Below the pieces are notes generated by a model. It had not been told where the DNA came from and made no database searches. It saw only the letters and a program-made list of their open reading frames with translations. This document shows positions 1 through 5,874 of a stretch of 7,044 nucleotides of DNA, piece after piece. Source of the stretch: Patescibacteria group bacterium. GTDB lineage: Bacteria > Patescibacteriota > Minisyncoccia > Minisyncoccales > JASEJS01. Each line of letters starts with the position of its first letter. Position 1 is the first letter of the stretch. The stretch covers positions 1 through 7,044 of the forward strand of contig JASEJS010000038.1 in assembly GCA_030016765.1 (NCBI GenBank). Direction: 5' to 3'. The position numbers and the translations under genes are program-made.

Positions 1-1
1 C

Positions 2-73
2 GAGAGAGAATTTTCGCCGCTAAATAATCAAAGAACAGGGCAGAGATTTTCTGAAAGCCAGACCGAAAAATAA
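2..73 (+). CDS. C-terminal tail of an upstream gene (partial, unidentified)
   Basis: An open frame enters from the left edge and ends at TAA 71-73, giving 23 residues ending RFSESQTEK. Its stop lies 16 nt before a rho-independent terminator of the same strand, which is the main reason to believe a + strand gene ends here. A second frame (ending at TAA 25-27 with RERIFAAK) is also open from the edge and cannot be excluded; both would be served by the same terminator. The tail is polar and has no recognisable motif, so no function can be given. The start lies outside the window. Confidence 0.35.
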   Translation, partial: EREFSPLNNQRTGQRFSESQTEK

Positions 74-89
74 AAAAATATCCCCAATT

Positions 90-119
90 GAGAGGCTTTC
101 AATTTTTGCCTCTCTTTTT
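90..119 (+). terminator. Rho-independent terminator
   Basis: A perfect 7-bp stem (GAGAGGC at 90-96 with GCCTCTC at 108-114) encloses an 11-nt A/T-rich loop and is followed directly by TTTTTA. The T-tract lies only on the + side, so it terminates + strand transcription coming from the left and isolates the next promoter. Confidence 0.75.
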
Positions 120-219
120 ATTTAGACTACATTTTTTGGAGATTATCTGTCCAAAATGTTTAAAAAGACTTGCTGATTTTGAAAGAGTAATAGAAGGCTT
201 CTCTGAAATTTGAATGGGG

Positions 220-248
220 TTGACTTGCTTTTTTAAGAATTTTATGAT
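220..248 (+). promoter_or_regulatory. Sigma-70-type promoter for the DUF4258/DUF2283(/clpB) unit
   Basis: TTGACT (220-225) and TATGAT (243-248) are separated by exactly 17 bp and each matches the housekeeping consensus at five of six positions. The expected transcription start is about 254-257, just before the DUF4258 reading frame. Because the following genes are packed tightly (8 and 2 nt apart), this promoter may also contribute to transcription of the Hsp100 gene. No CIRCE-type inverted repeat for HrcA is visible here or upstream of the Hsp100 gene. Confidence 0.6.
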
Positions 249-453
249 AGAAAGAGATTGATGGCTCTGAAGAAAGTTATATTTCCTCCCATGCTTTAGG
301 CCGAATGAAAGAAAGGGAAATCTCTCGAAAGCTAATTAAAAAGGCAATTAAATTTCCAGATAAAATTGAGAAATCTTTAGTAGATCCTTCTCGATTTCTT
401 ATAAAAAAAATTTATTTCAATGAAAAATTACGAAAAGAACATTTGCTTCTTGT

Positions 454-520
454 ATCGGAATCTATCGCGAGCAAAAGCGACTCGCCATAAATGGCTCGTG
501 CTCGCTTTTGCGAGCGATAC
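454..520. repeat. Imperfect long palindrome inside the DUF4258 gene
   Basis: The arms at 463-480 and 502-519 pair over 18 positions with one 2-nt mismatch, with CCA/TGG pairing further in and a TAAA loop at the tip. The right arm alone also forms a perfect hairpin, GCTCGC-TTTT-GCGAGC (500-515). An outer GTATCG (452-457) is complementary to CGATAC (515-520), giving a competing fold. This GC-richer block differs from the A/T-rich gene it sits in. It is not followed by a T-tract, so a terminator role is unlikely; an inserted palindromic (REP/MITE-like) element is more probable. Confidence 0.6.
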
Positions 521-537
521 CTTAGTGTTCTTTGGAG

Positions 538-572
538 GTTGGACACCTTTCTTTTAAAGAAAGGGGTCCAAC
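538..572. repeat. 35-nt near-perfect palindrome inside the DUF4258 gene
   Basis: GTTGGACACCTTTCTTT (538-554) is complementary to AAAGAAAGGGGTCCAAC (556-572) with a single mismatch; the physical hairpin would open a few A/T pairs at the tip. GTTCT occurs on both sides (527-531 and 574-578) as a direct repeat, which could be a target-site duplication or chance. The sequence is unrelated to the palindrome just upstream, so the interrupting DNA is composite. Its GGAC...GTCC core loosely resembles the palindrome at 5048-5071 next to the transposase gene. Confidence 0.65.
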
Positions 573-665
573 AGTTCTAATCATTCTTGAAGAAAAACCA
601 AATTTAATAAATGTTATTACAATAATTGATACCTCTAAAATTAGTAAATATTTTTAAATAATATC

Positions 666-878
666 ATGAGACCACAAATTAAATATGATAAAAAATTGAA
701 TATTTTATCAATCAGACTGAGTAGAAAAAGAAGTGTTGATTCCGAGATTAAAGATAATGTTGTGATAGATTACGATGAAAATGGAGAAATTGTAAATATT
801 GAAATAATGAAAATAAGACTGGGTGAGTTTGCTAAGGCTAAAAAATTCATTCCTTTGAAGGAATTTATTAAAGTTTAA
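666..878 (+). CDS. DUF2283 domain protein
   Basis: This 70-residue protein fits DUF2283 over its whole length: an opening beta-strand pattern (IKYDKKLNILSIRLS, residues 4-18) followed by the family signature VVIDYDENGEIVNIEIM (residues 32-48). It is soluble, has no signal or membrane segment, and its molecular function is unknown. It starts 8 nt after the end of the broken DUF4258 gene and ends 2 nt before the Hsp100 gene, so it is probably co-transcribed with both. DUF2283 genes often lie next to DUF4258 genes, which suggests a functional pair, possibly toxin-antitoxin-like; that is inference, and here the partner is disrupted while this gene remains open. No clear Shine-Dalgarno precedes ATG 666, so translation may originally have been coupled to the upstream stop. 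Confidence 0.8.
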   Translation: MRPQIKYDKKLNILSIRLSRKRSVDSEIKDNVVIDYDENGEIVNIEIMKIRLGEFAKAKKFIPLKEFIKV

Positions 879-880
879 AT

Positions 881-3577
881 ATGAATGGGGGAGTTCAAAA
901 TTTTACTCACAAAGCTCAAGAGGCAATCTTATTTGCTCAGGATTTAGCCAGAGAAAGAAATCAGCAGCAAATTGATGCCTTGCATCTTTTGTATTCTCTG
1001 CTTTCTCAAGAGGGAAGCATAGTTTTAAATTTGCTTCAGAGGATTGGGGTAGATATTGAGAATTTAAAAAGGAAGACAAAATTGGCTTTGGAAAGAATTC
1101 CAGTGGTTGCTACTCCCCAGAGCTTTGGTCAGTTTTATTTAACTCAAGATATGGCCAGGGTTTTGGAAATGGCTCGCCAGGAATCAATCAAAATGGGAGA
1201 TGAATTCATTTCAGTAGAACATTTGTTCTTAGCTCTACTTAATTCTGAAACTAAAGCTAAAGAGATTTTAGATAAAGCTACTTTCTTTCAACCAGGGGGA
1301 GGAGCAACAACCTTGGAATTTGGCAAATTGGACTATGAAACAGCTTTAAAACAATTAGCTCAAATTCGAGGGGGCCAGAGAATTACCGACCCTGAACCAG
1401 AATCAAAATATCAGGTGATAGAGAAATATGCCCGGAATTTAACTCAGTTGGCCAGAGCTGGAAAATTAGATCCAGTTATTGGCCGGGAAGAGGAAATTAA
1501 AAGACTAATGCAGGTTCTTTCTCGGAGAACAAAAAACAATCCAGTTTTGATTGGAGAAGCTGGGGTAGGAAAGACAGCAGTAGTGGAAGGTCTGGCTCAA
1601 AGAATTGTCTCTGGCCAGGTTCCTGAGTCCCTCAAGGAAAGAGAAATTATTGGTCTGGATTTAGGGGCTTTGGTAGCTGGAACCAAATATCGAGGAGAAT
1701 TTGAAGATAGAATTAAAGCCTTTCTTAAGGAAATCAATCGAGCCGGAGGTCATTATATTTTATTTATCGATGAACTTCACACCTTAGTTGGAGCTGGAGC
1801 AGCTGAAGGAGCGATTGATGCCTCTAATTTATTAAAGCCAGCTTTGGCCAGAGGAGAGTTGAGGGCGATTGGAGCTACCACTCTAAAAGAATATCAAAAA
1901 TATATTGAAAGGGATCCGGCTCTCGAAAGGAGGTTTCAACCGATCTATATTTCCGAACCTTCAATTGAAGACACCATTTCCATTTTGAGGGGAATTAAAG
2001 AGAAATATGAATTGCATCACGGAGTAAAGATCAAAGATTCAGCTTTGGAAGCAGCTGCTGAATTAGCCAGTCGTTATATCACTGATAGATTTTTGCCAGA
2101 CAAAGCTGTAGATTTGATGGATGAGGCAATGAGTTCCCTGAGATTGGAGATTGAATCAGAACCAGCCGAATTGGAGAATTTAAAACGAGAGATCCGAAAA
2201 TTAGAAATTGAAAAAAAAGGAGAGAAATCTCAAAAGAAAAAGAAGGCAATTTCTCGGCAATTAGCCGATTTAACTGAGCGAGCAAAAGAAATTGAAGCCA
2301 AATGGCAATCGGAAAGGGAAACTATTAATAAGATTAAAAATTTAAAAAAAGAAATAGAGAATGTCAGATTTGAAATGGAGCGAGAACAATCAGTGGCTAA
2401 CCTCCAAAAAGTGGCTGAACTCAAATATGGAAGATTACCCAATCTTTTAAGAGAATTAAAAGCTGCTGAAAGGAAATTGGCCAGATTTCAAAAGAGTCAA
2501 CCAATTTTAAAAGAGGAAGTTTCCAAAGAAGATGTGGCCAGAGTGGTTTCCAGATGGACTGGAATTCCAGTAACCAGGCTTTTAGAGGAAGAGGTCAAGA
2601 AATTGGAAAGAATGGAAGAAATTCTCCAAAAAAGAGTGATTGGCCAAAGGGAGGCGATTTCAGCCATTTCCAATGCCATTCGGAGGTCCCGAGCTGGAAT
2701 CTCTGAAGAAAATCGGCCCATGGGCTCTTTTCTATTTTTAGGGCCAACTGGTTGTGGAAAAACTGAAACCGCCAAAGCCTTAGCTGAATTTCTATTCAAT
2801 GATGAAAATGCTTTGGTCAGATTAGACATGTCTGAATATATGGAAAAACATACTGTTTCAAAAATGATAGGTTCCCCTCCAGGTTATGTTGGTTATGAAG
2901 AAGGAGGCCAATTAACTGAGAAGATTAGGAAAAGACCTTATTCTGTAATTTTGCTAGATGAAATAGAAAAGGCCCATCCTGAAGTTTTCAACATTTTACT
3001 TCAGATTTTAGAAGATGGAAGATTAACTGATGCCAAAGGAAGGACAGCTTCTTTCAAAAATTCTATTTTAATTATGACCTCAAACATTGGTTCTGAACAT
3101 ATTGCTAAACTTGGTTCTTTAGGATTTTTAACTAAAAAAGAGGAGGTTTCTCAAAGAGAATCTCTAAAAGAAAAAATAATGGAAGCCTTAAAAGAGGAAT
3201 TTCGACCAGAATTTTTGAATAGAATTGATGAAATCATCATCTTTAATTACCTTGGAAAACCAGAAATTAGAAAGATAGTTGACCTCGAACTTCAAAAAGT
3301 GGCCAATCGTCTAAACAAGAAAGAAATTAAGATTGAGGTTTCTGAAAAGGCAAAGCAAGTCTTGGCTGAAAAAGGTTTTGATCCAAATTTAGGAGCCAGA
3401 CCCCTAAAGAGGGTAATTCAGAGAGAGGTTTTAGATCCCCTTTCTTTAAAAATTGTTTCTGGAGAAGTAAGAGAGGGAGAAAAGGTAGTGGTTGATTTTG
3501 AAGAAGATAAAATTAAATTCCTCACTCCAAAAGACTTTATTAAAGCTAAATCCCAAAGAGAAAAAGTTGCTGTTTAA
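881..3577 (+). CDS. clpB: Hsp100 AAA+ disaggregase ClpB (with a ClpC-like loop)
   Basis: An 898-residue hexameric cytosolic unfoldase that threads aggregated proteins through its pore using ATP, normally with DnaK. Order of parts: two Clp_N repeats (about 7-60 and 83-140); NBD1 with Walker A GEAGVGKT (225-232), pore loop KYRGEF (Tyr270), Walker B ILFIDE (293-298) and arginines 350/351; a long coiled-coil middle domain (about 410-535) ending with the ClpB-type AELKYGRLP; NBD2 with Walker A GPTGCGKT (621-628), pore loop GYVG (Tyr669), Walker B VILLDE (689-694), Arg781 and sensor-2 GARPLKR (838-844). All ATPase residues are present. The middle domain is full length, unlike the half-size one of ClpC, so ClpB is the best name. 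Oddly, the stretch before FRPEFLNRID (residues 739-773) is extended and contains LGF (747-749), as in ClpP-binding ClpA/ClpC. ATG 881 follows the DUF2283 stop by 2 nt; no other early start fits the N-domain. Confidence 0.95.
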   Translation: MNGGVQNFTHKAQEAILFAQDLARERNQQQIDALHLLYSLLSQEGSIVLNLLQRIGVDIENLKRKTKLALERIPVVATPQSFGQFYLTQDMARVLEMARQESIKMGDEFISVEHLFLALLNSETKAKEILDKATFFQPGGGATTLEFGKLDYETALKQLAQIRGGQRITDPEPESKYQVIEKYARNLTQLARAGKLDPVIGREEEIKRLMQVLSRRTKNNPVLIGEAGVGKTAVVEGLAQRIVSGQVPESLKEREIIGLDLGALVAGTKYRGEFEDRIKAFLKEINRAGGHYILFIDELHTLVGAGAAEGAIDASNLLKPALARGELRAIGATTLKEYQKYIERDPALERRFQPIYISEPSIEDTISILRGIKEKYELHHGVKIKDSALEAAAELASRYITDRFLPDKAVDLMDEAMSSLRLEIESEPAELENLKREIRKLEIEKKGEKSQKKKKAISRQLADLTERAKEIEAKWQSERETINKIKNLKKEIENVRFEMEREQSVANLQKVAELKYGRLPNLLRELKAAERKLARFQKSQPILKEEVSKEDVARVVSRWTGIPVTRLLEEEVKKLERMEEILQKRVIGQREAISAISNAIRRSRAGISEENRPMGSFLFLGPTGCGKTETAKALAEFLFNDENALVRLDMSEYMEKHTVSKMIGSPPGYVGYEEGGQLTEKIRKRPYSVILLDEIEKAHPEVFNILLQILEDGRLTDAKGRTASFKNSILIMTSNIGSEHIAKLGSLGFLTKKEEVSQRESLKEKIMEALKEEFRPEFLNRIDEIIIFNYLGKPEIRKIVDLELQKVANRLNKKEIKIEVSEKAKQVLAEKGFDPNLGARPLKRVIQREVLDPLSLKIVSGEVREGEKVVVDFEEDKIKFLTPKDFIKAKSQREKVAV

Positions 3578-3620
3578 TTGCAAAGATAAACCCTTTTTAT
3601 GTCATGGCTAAGGGAACTCT

Positions 3621-4337
3621 ATGGTAAAGAATGTTTTTAAGATTTTGGGCATTTTTATTTTAGGAATAGGAGGAGGAATTTTTGCTGATCAAATTCTCTG
3701 GCCTTATTTTGTAGAAAGGCCTCTTTTTTATCAATATGGATTGGAAAAGACCCCAGTTTGTGTTACCGAAAGAAAGGAAATTATCATTCAGGAAAACACT
3801 ACCTTAGAATCGGCTGTTGAAAAAGTGGAAAAAGCAGTGGTGGGGATGAAAACTAAAACCAAAGCTGGGAAAATTTTAGAAGGTTCAGGTCTCATTGTTA
3901 CTTCTGATGGCTTAGTAGTAACCTTAGCCGAATTAGTTCCCCAGGGTTCAGATTTTAGTTTTTATTTAAATGATAAGATAGCTTCTTATCAAATTTTAAA
4001 AAGAGATTTGAAAAACAATTTAGCTTTGATAAAGCTTGAAGAAAAAAATTTGCCCACTATTGGTTTTGCTGATTTTGAAAAAATAAAATTGGGGGAGAGA
4101 GTATTTTTGGTGGGGATAGTTTTTGAAAAAGCTAAACCTCAAAAAATAGTTAACGAGGGAATTGTCAAAAGTTTTAATGAAGATTTTATCAAAACCAATA
4201 TTTTTGAAAAATATTATCTTTCTGGAAGTCCTTTATTTAATATCGAAGGTGAAGTTTTAGGCTTAAACAATATTGATTCAGAAGGCGAAGTGATTACCAT
4301 TCCCATTGACAAAATTAAAAAATTTCTCGGATTTTAA
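3621..4337 (+). CDS. Membrane-anchored HtrA/DegP-like protein, apparently catalytically dead
   Basis: A 238-residue protein with an N-terminal membrane segment (about 6-23, FKILGIFILGIGGGIFAD) and a single trypsin-fold domain facing outward; there is no PDZ domain. HtrA landmarks are clear but altered. GSGLIVTSDGLVVTLAELVP (88-107) matches the GSG...TNAHVV block, with Glu104 where the catalytic His should be. NNLALIKL (132-139) matches the DLAVLK block, with Asn133 at the Asp position. LSGSPLFNIEGEVLGLN (200-216) matches NSGGPL...GEVIGIN, keeping Ser201 as the nucleophile. Two of three catalytic residues thus seem missing, suggesting a binding or scaffolding role rather than proteolysis. AAGGGA (3610-3615), 5-6 nt before ATG 3621, is a good ribosome binding site, one of the few in this window. 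The gene lies 43 nt after clpB and is probably co-transcribed, hinting at protein quality control at the envelope. Confidence 0.8.
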   Translation: MVKNVFKILGIFILGIGGGIFADQILWPYFVERPLFYQYGLEKTPVCVTERKEIIIQENTTLESAVEKVEKAVVGMKTKTKAGKILEGSGLIVTSDGLVVTLAELVPQGSDFSFYLNDKIASYQILKRDLKNNLALIKLEEKNLPTIGFADFEKIKLGERVFLVGIVFEKAKPQKIVNEGIVKSFNEDFIKTNIFEKYYLSGSPLFNIEGEVLGLNNIDSEGEVITIPIDKIKKFLGF

Positions 4338-4343
4338 TTTTCC

Positions 4344-4403
4344 CTTCTAATAACGTTTTAATCTTGCTATAGCAATATTAAAACGTTAATCGGGGAATTT
4401 TTT
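4344..4403 (+). terminator. 38-nt near-perfect palindrome, probable terminator of the clpB operon
   Basis: TAACGTTTTAAT (4351-4362) pairs perfectly with ATTAAAACGTTA (4377-4388). The interior TTGCTATAGCAA (4364-4375) is itself a perfect palindrome, leaving one C/T mismatch in a 38-nt structure. Weak pairing can continue outward (CTTC 4344-4347 with GGGG 4392-4395), after which a run of six T follows at 4398-4403. Its location, just after the HtrA-like stop and before the next promoter, fits a terminator. The stem is unusually long and A/T-rich for one, so an inserted palindromic element is the alternative. Confidence 0.5.
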
Positions 4404-4415
4404 AAATCCTCTTTC

Positions 4416-4444
4416 TTGACAATTTTTATAAAAAATTAAAGAAT
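4416..4444 (+). promoter_or_regulatory. Probable promoter for the 4453-5007 gene
   Basis: A perfect -35 hexamer, TTGACA (4416-4421), is followed after 17 bp by AAGAAT (4439-4444), a weak -10 that keeps the key A and T positions. A better-looking TACAAT (4444-4449) is 22 bp away, too far for a normal spacer. With the first choice, transcription would start within a few bases of ATG 4453, leaving essentially no 5' leader. Confidence 0.45.
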
Positions 4445-4452
4445 ACAATAAT

Positions 4453-5007
4453 ATGGTGGGGTTTTTAAGAGGGTTAAGATTTAAAGAGCTAAGAATAAGT
4501 GGCCTGAATATAATTTTAAATTGGCCTTTGATTTTAGTTATTATTATTGGATTAGGAGTTTGTGGATATTTGGCTATGGTAGGACTGAAAGGTTATCCAA
4601 TTTATCCAGAAATTCTCCAGAGATTGCCAGCTGGAGTTTTTAAATTTGTTGAAAAGGAAAAGCCAAAGGAAGAAGAATTCCCAGTTCCAGAAATTGAGAT
4701 TCCTAAAGAAAAAAAATATGTTGAAAAGGCAGAATGGGGAGAAGGAATTACCCATTTAGCCAGAAGAGCCTTGAAAAAGTATCTTCAGGAAAATCCCCAA
4801 GATTTCGAGGTCACTCCTGAGCATAAAATTTATATTGAAGATTACTTGGCTAAGAAAAAAGGCGGAGGATGGCTAAGATTGGGAGAAGAACTTGAGTTTT
4901 CTGAGGATTTGATAAAAGAAGGGATTGAGAAGTCAGAAGAACTTACTCCTCAGCAGTTGGAGAATTTGGTTCAGTATTCTCAGCTCGTTCCTTCGCTCAA
5001 TTATTGA
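4453..5007 (+). CDS. Single-pass membrane protein with small extracytoplasmic domain, function unknown
   Basis: 184 residues. A basic N-terminus (R6, R9, K11, R14) precedes one membrane helix (about 24-45, WPLILVIIIGLGVCGYLAMVGL), so the C-terminal part should face outward. A charged, proline-containing linker (about 66-92) leads to a compact domain (about 93-176) beginning AEWGEGITHLARRALKKYL and including YIEDYLAKK, LRLGEELEFSEDLI and LTPQQLENLVQYS. The pattern GEGITHLARRAL ... LGEELEFS recalls the GDTLxxIAxR ... xGxxLxIP layout of LysM domains, which bind peptidoglycan, but the similarity is weak and the assignment is inference. I believe similar domains occur in Parcubacteria-like genomes without assigned function. 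The final eight residues (QLVPSLNY) look foreign to the domain and lie close to the transposase unit. No Shine-Dalgarno precedes ATG 4453. It ends in TGA, consistent with TGA being a stop here. Confidence 0.7.
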   Translation: MVGFLRGLRFKELRISGLNIILNWPLILVIIIGLGVCGYLAMVGLKGYPIYPEILQRLPAGVFKFVEKEKPKEEEFPVPEIEIPKEKKYVEKAEWGEGITHLARRALKKYLQENPQDFEVTPEHKIYIEDYLAKKKGGGWLRLGEELEFSEDLIKEGIEKSEELTPQQLENLVQYSQLVPSLNY

Positions 5008-5044
5008 AAATTAACTTAATTGGCTAGGATAAGATAGGACATAG

Positions 5045-5071
5045 GTAGGATAGGACATCGATGTCCTATCC
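5045..5071. repeat. REP-like 24-nt perfect palindrome preceded by GTAG
   Basis: GGATAGGACATC (5048-5059) is followed immediately by its exact reverse complement (5060-5071). GTAG at 5045-5048 abuts the foot of the hairpin; in characterised REP elements a GTAG tetranucleotide at the 5' foot is what the RAYT recognises. The left half is also present as an earlier direct copy: GATAGGACAT occurs at 5033-5042 and 5049-5058. Its place just upstream of a RAYT-like gene supports a REP-type role. Confidence 0.6.
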
Positions 5072-5080
5072 AATCTTAAA

Positions 5081-5134
5081 TACTCGAAACCCGAATACTC
5101 GAAACCCGACGTTGAGTAATTTGTCGAGTAATTA
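5081..5134. repeat. Left repeat cluster of the transposase unit
   Basis: TACTCGAAACCCGA occurs twice in direct orientation (5081-5094 and 5096-5109). The second copy extends to a 22-nt sequence (5096-5117) found inverted at 5877-5898. TACTC (5096-5100) can pair with GAGTA (5114-5118) as a short hairpin. GAGTAATT is also repeated (5114-5121, 5126-5133), the last copy ending a few bases before the transposase ATG at 5138. These nested repeats suggest transposase-binding or self-regulatory sites. Confidence 0.6.
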
Positions 5135-5137
5135 AAA

Positions 5138-5866
5138 ATGCCTTATCGAAGAATATTTTTTGAGAAAAATCAACCATTTCATGTGCTTTCCCGAGCAGTG
5201 GAGGGAATAAAGATTCTAAAAGAAGAATCTGATTGTTATCGAGCTATTTATCAATTCCATTGCGCCAATTTAGGTACCCGCGGGTTTAATTTGGAAACTC
5301 GAGATATAATAAAAGCTGCTCAATCTTTATTAAATGGAGAAGAAATTCCTCCAAAGTTTATAATAAAACAACATCCACCTTTAGTTTATCTCTTAGATTT
5401 CGCTTTTGTCATTGACCATTATCATCTTTATTTATTGCCTAATATTGAAAACGGAGTCCCATTCCTGATTAAAAAATTAAATGGCGGATTTGCCAAATTC
5501 TTTAACTTGAAACACAAACGAAGAGATGCCTTGTTTGGCAGTCGATATAAAGCTATTGCGGTAAAAACTCAATTTCAATCGGATGCTGTTAGTCGTTATG
5601 TCAGCATCATTAATCCCTTAGATGTTTTTCAACCAGGTTGGCGAAAAGAAGGGTTGAGGGATTGGAAAGAAGCATTTGATTTTTTGGAAAATTATCAATT
5701 TTCCAGTTTTCCTGATAGAATAGGTAAGAGAAACGCTAAAATTTTAGCACCGAAAGAAATTTTATGGAGATATTCTTTGGGTGGAGATAAAAAAGATTAT
5801 TTAAAATTTGTTGAGGCATTTTTAAAACAGAAATTAGCTAATTTCCAGCCCTTTTTTCTCGAATAA
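5138..5866 (+). CDS. IS200-like / REP-associated tyrosine (RAYT-like) transposase
   Basis: 242 residues, single-strand transposase of the Y1/HUH class. The N-terminus carries the family's FHVLSRAV strand (14-21). The metal-binding motif is DHYHLYLLPN (93-102), with His94 and His96 where related enzymes have NHVHLLL; the middle residue is Tyr, an uncommon but hydrophobic choice. LFGSRYKAI (132-140) and SRYVSIINPL (152-161) correspond to the conserved WxxRFK and RYIxxNPV blocks; Tyr154 or a nearby tyrosine is the probable DNA-attacking residue, though I cannot fix which. A long insert (about 45-85) separates the first strand from the HUH motif, and a C-terminal extension (about 165-242) may bind hairpin DNA. 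The frame is intact and flanked by matching inverted repeats, so it could be active or domesticated. No Shine-Dalgarno or clear promoter precedes it, consistent with low expression. Confidence 0.85.
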   Translation: MPYRRIFFEKNQPFHVLSRAVEGIKILKEESDCYRAIYQFHCANLGTRGFNLETRDIIKAAQSLLNGEEIPPKFIIKQHPPLVYLLDFAFVIDHYHLYLLPNIENGVPFLIKKLNGGFAKFFNLKHKRRDALFGSRYKAIAVKTQFQSDAVSRYVSIINPLDVFQPGWRKEGLRDWKEAFDFLENYQFSSFPDRIGKRNAKILAPKEILWRYSLGGDKKDYLKFVEAFLKQKLANFQPFFLE

Positions 5867-5874
5867 TAGCAGTG

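Larger units (their letters stand above)
257..657 (+). pseudogene. DUF4258 family gene interrupted by palindromic DNA
   Basis: The ATG-initiated piece (305-490) begins MKEREISRKL and runs through KIYFNEKLRKEHLLLV, typical of small DUF4258 proteins. Family similarity ends at Val50 (452-454); the frame then reads 11 unrelated residues to a stop at 488-490. The missing C-terminal part resumes in a different frame at about 574, reading VLIILEEKPNLINVITIIDT and ending at TAA 655-657. Family-like sequence also extends upstream of ATG 305 in the same frame (YISSHALGR, 278-304), back to a stop at 248-250, but no ATG, GTG or TTG is available there; ATT at 257 lies 8 nt after the -10 box. Some DUF4258 proteins are considered toxin-like, and the DUF2283 gene just downstream is a common neighbour; a toxin role is inference. 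The gene should yield at most a truncated product. Confidence is high for the disruption and moderate for the exact 5' end. Confidence 0.75.

Noticed and set aside
136..213. A 25-residue open frame from TTG 136 reading LEIICPKCLKRLADF and ending in TGA, resembling part of a zinc ribbon.
   Set aside because: It has only one CPxC pair, no good start or ribosome binding site and no extension in other frames; it may be a gene remnant but cannot be supported.
261..299. A 12-codon leader-like frame from ATG 261.
   Set aside because: It overlaps the DUF4258 N-terminal frame, has no regulatory codon run or attenuator hairpin, and is better explained as an out-of-frame ATG.
500..515. GCTCGC-TTTT-GCGAGC hairpin as a terminator inside the DUF4258 gene.
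   Set aside because: No T-tract follows; it is more simply one arm of the larger palindrome.
2079..2829. Three minus-strand open frames of 68-110 codons within the Hsp100 gene.
   Set aside because: They lie antisense to strongly conserved ClpB sequence, overlap one another and have no plausible protein features; they are shadows of codon bias.
4552..4755. A minus-strand 67-codon frame rich in Phe and Asn.
   Set aside because: Its composition is the complement of the Lys/Glu-rich linker of the + strand membrane protein; no start signal is seen.
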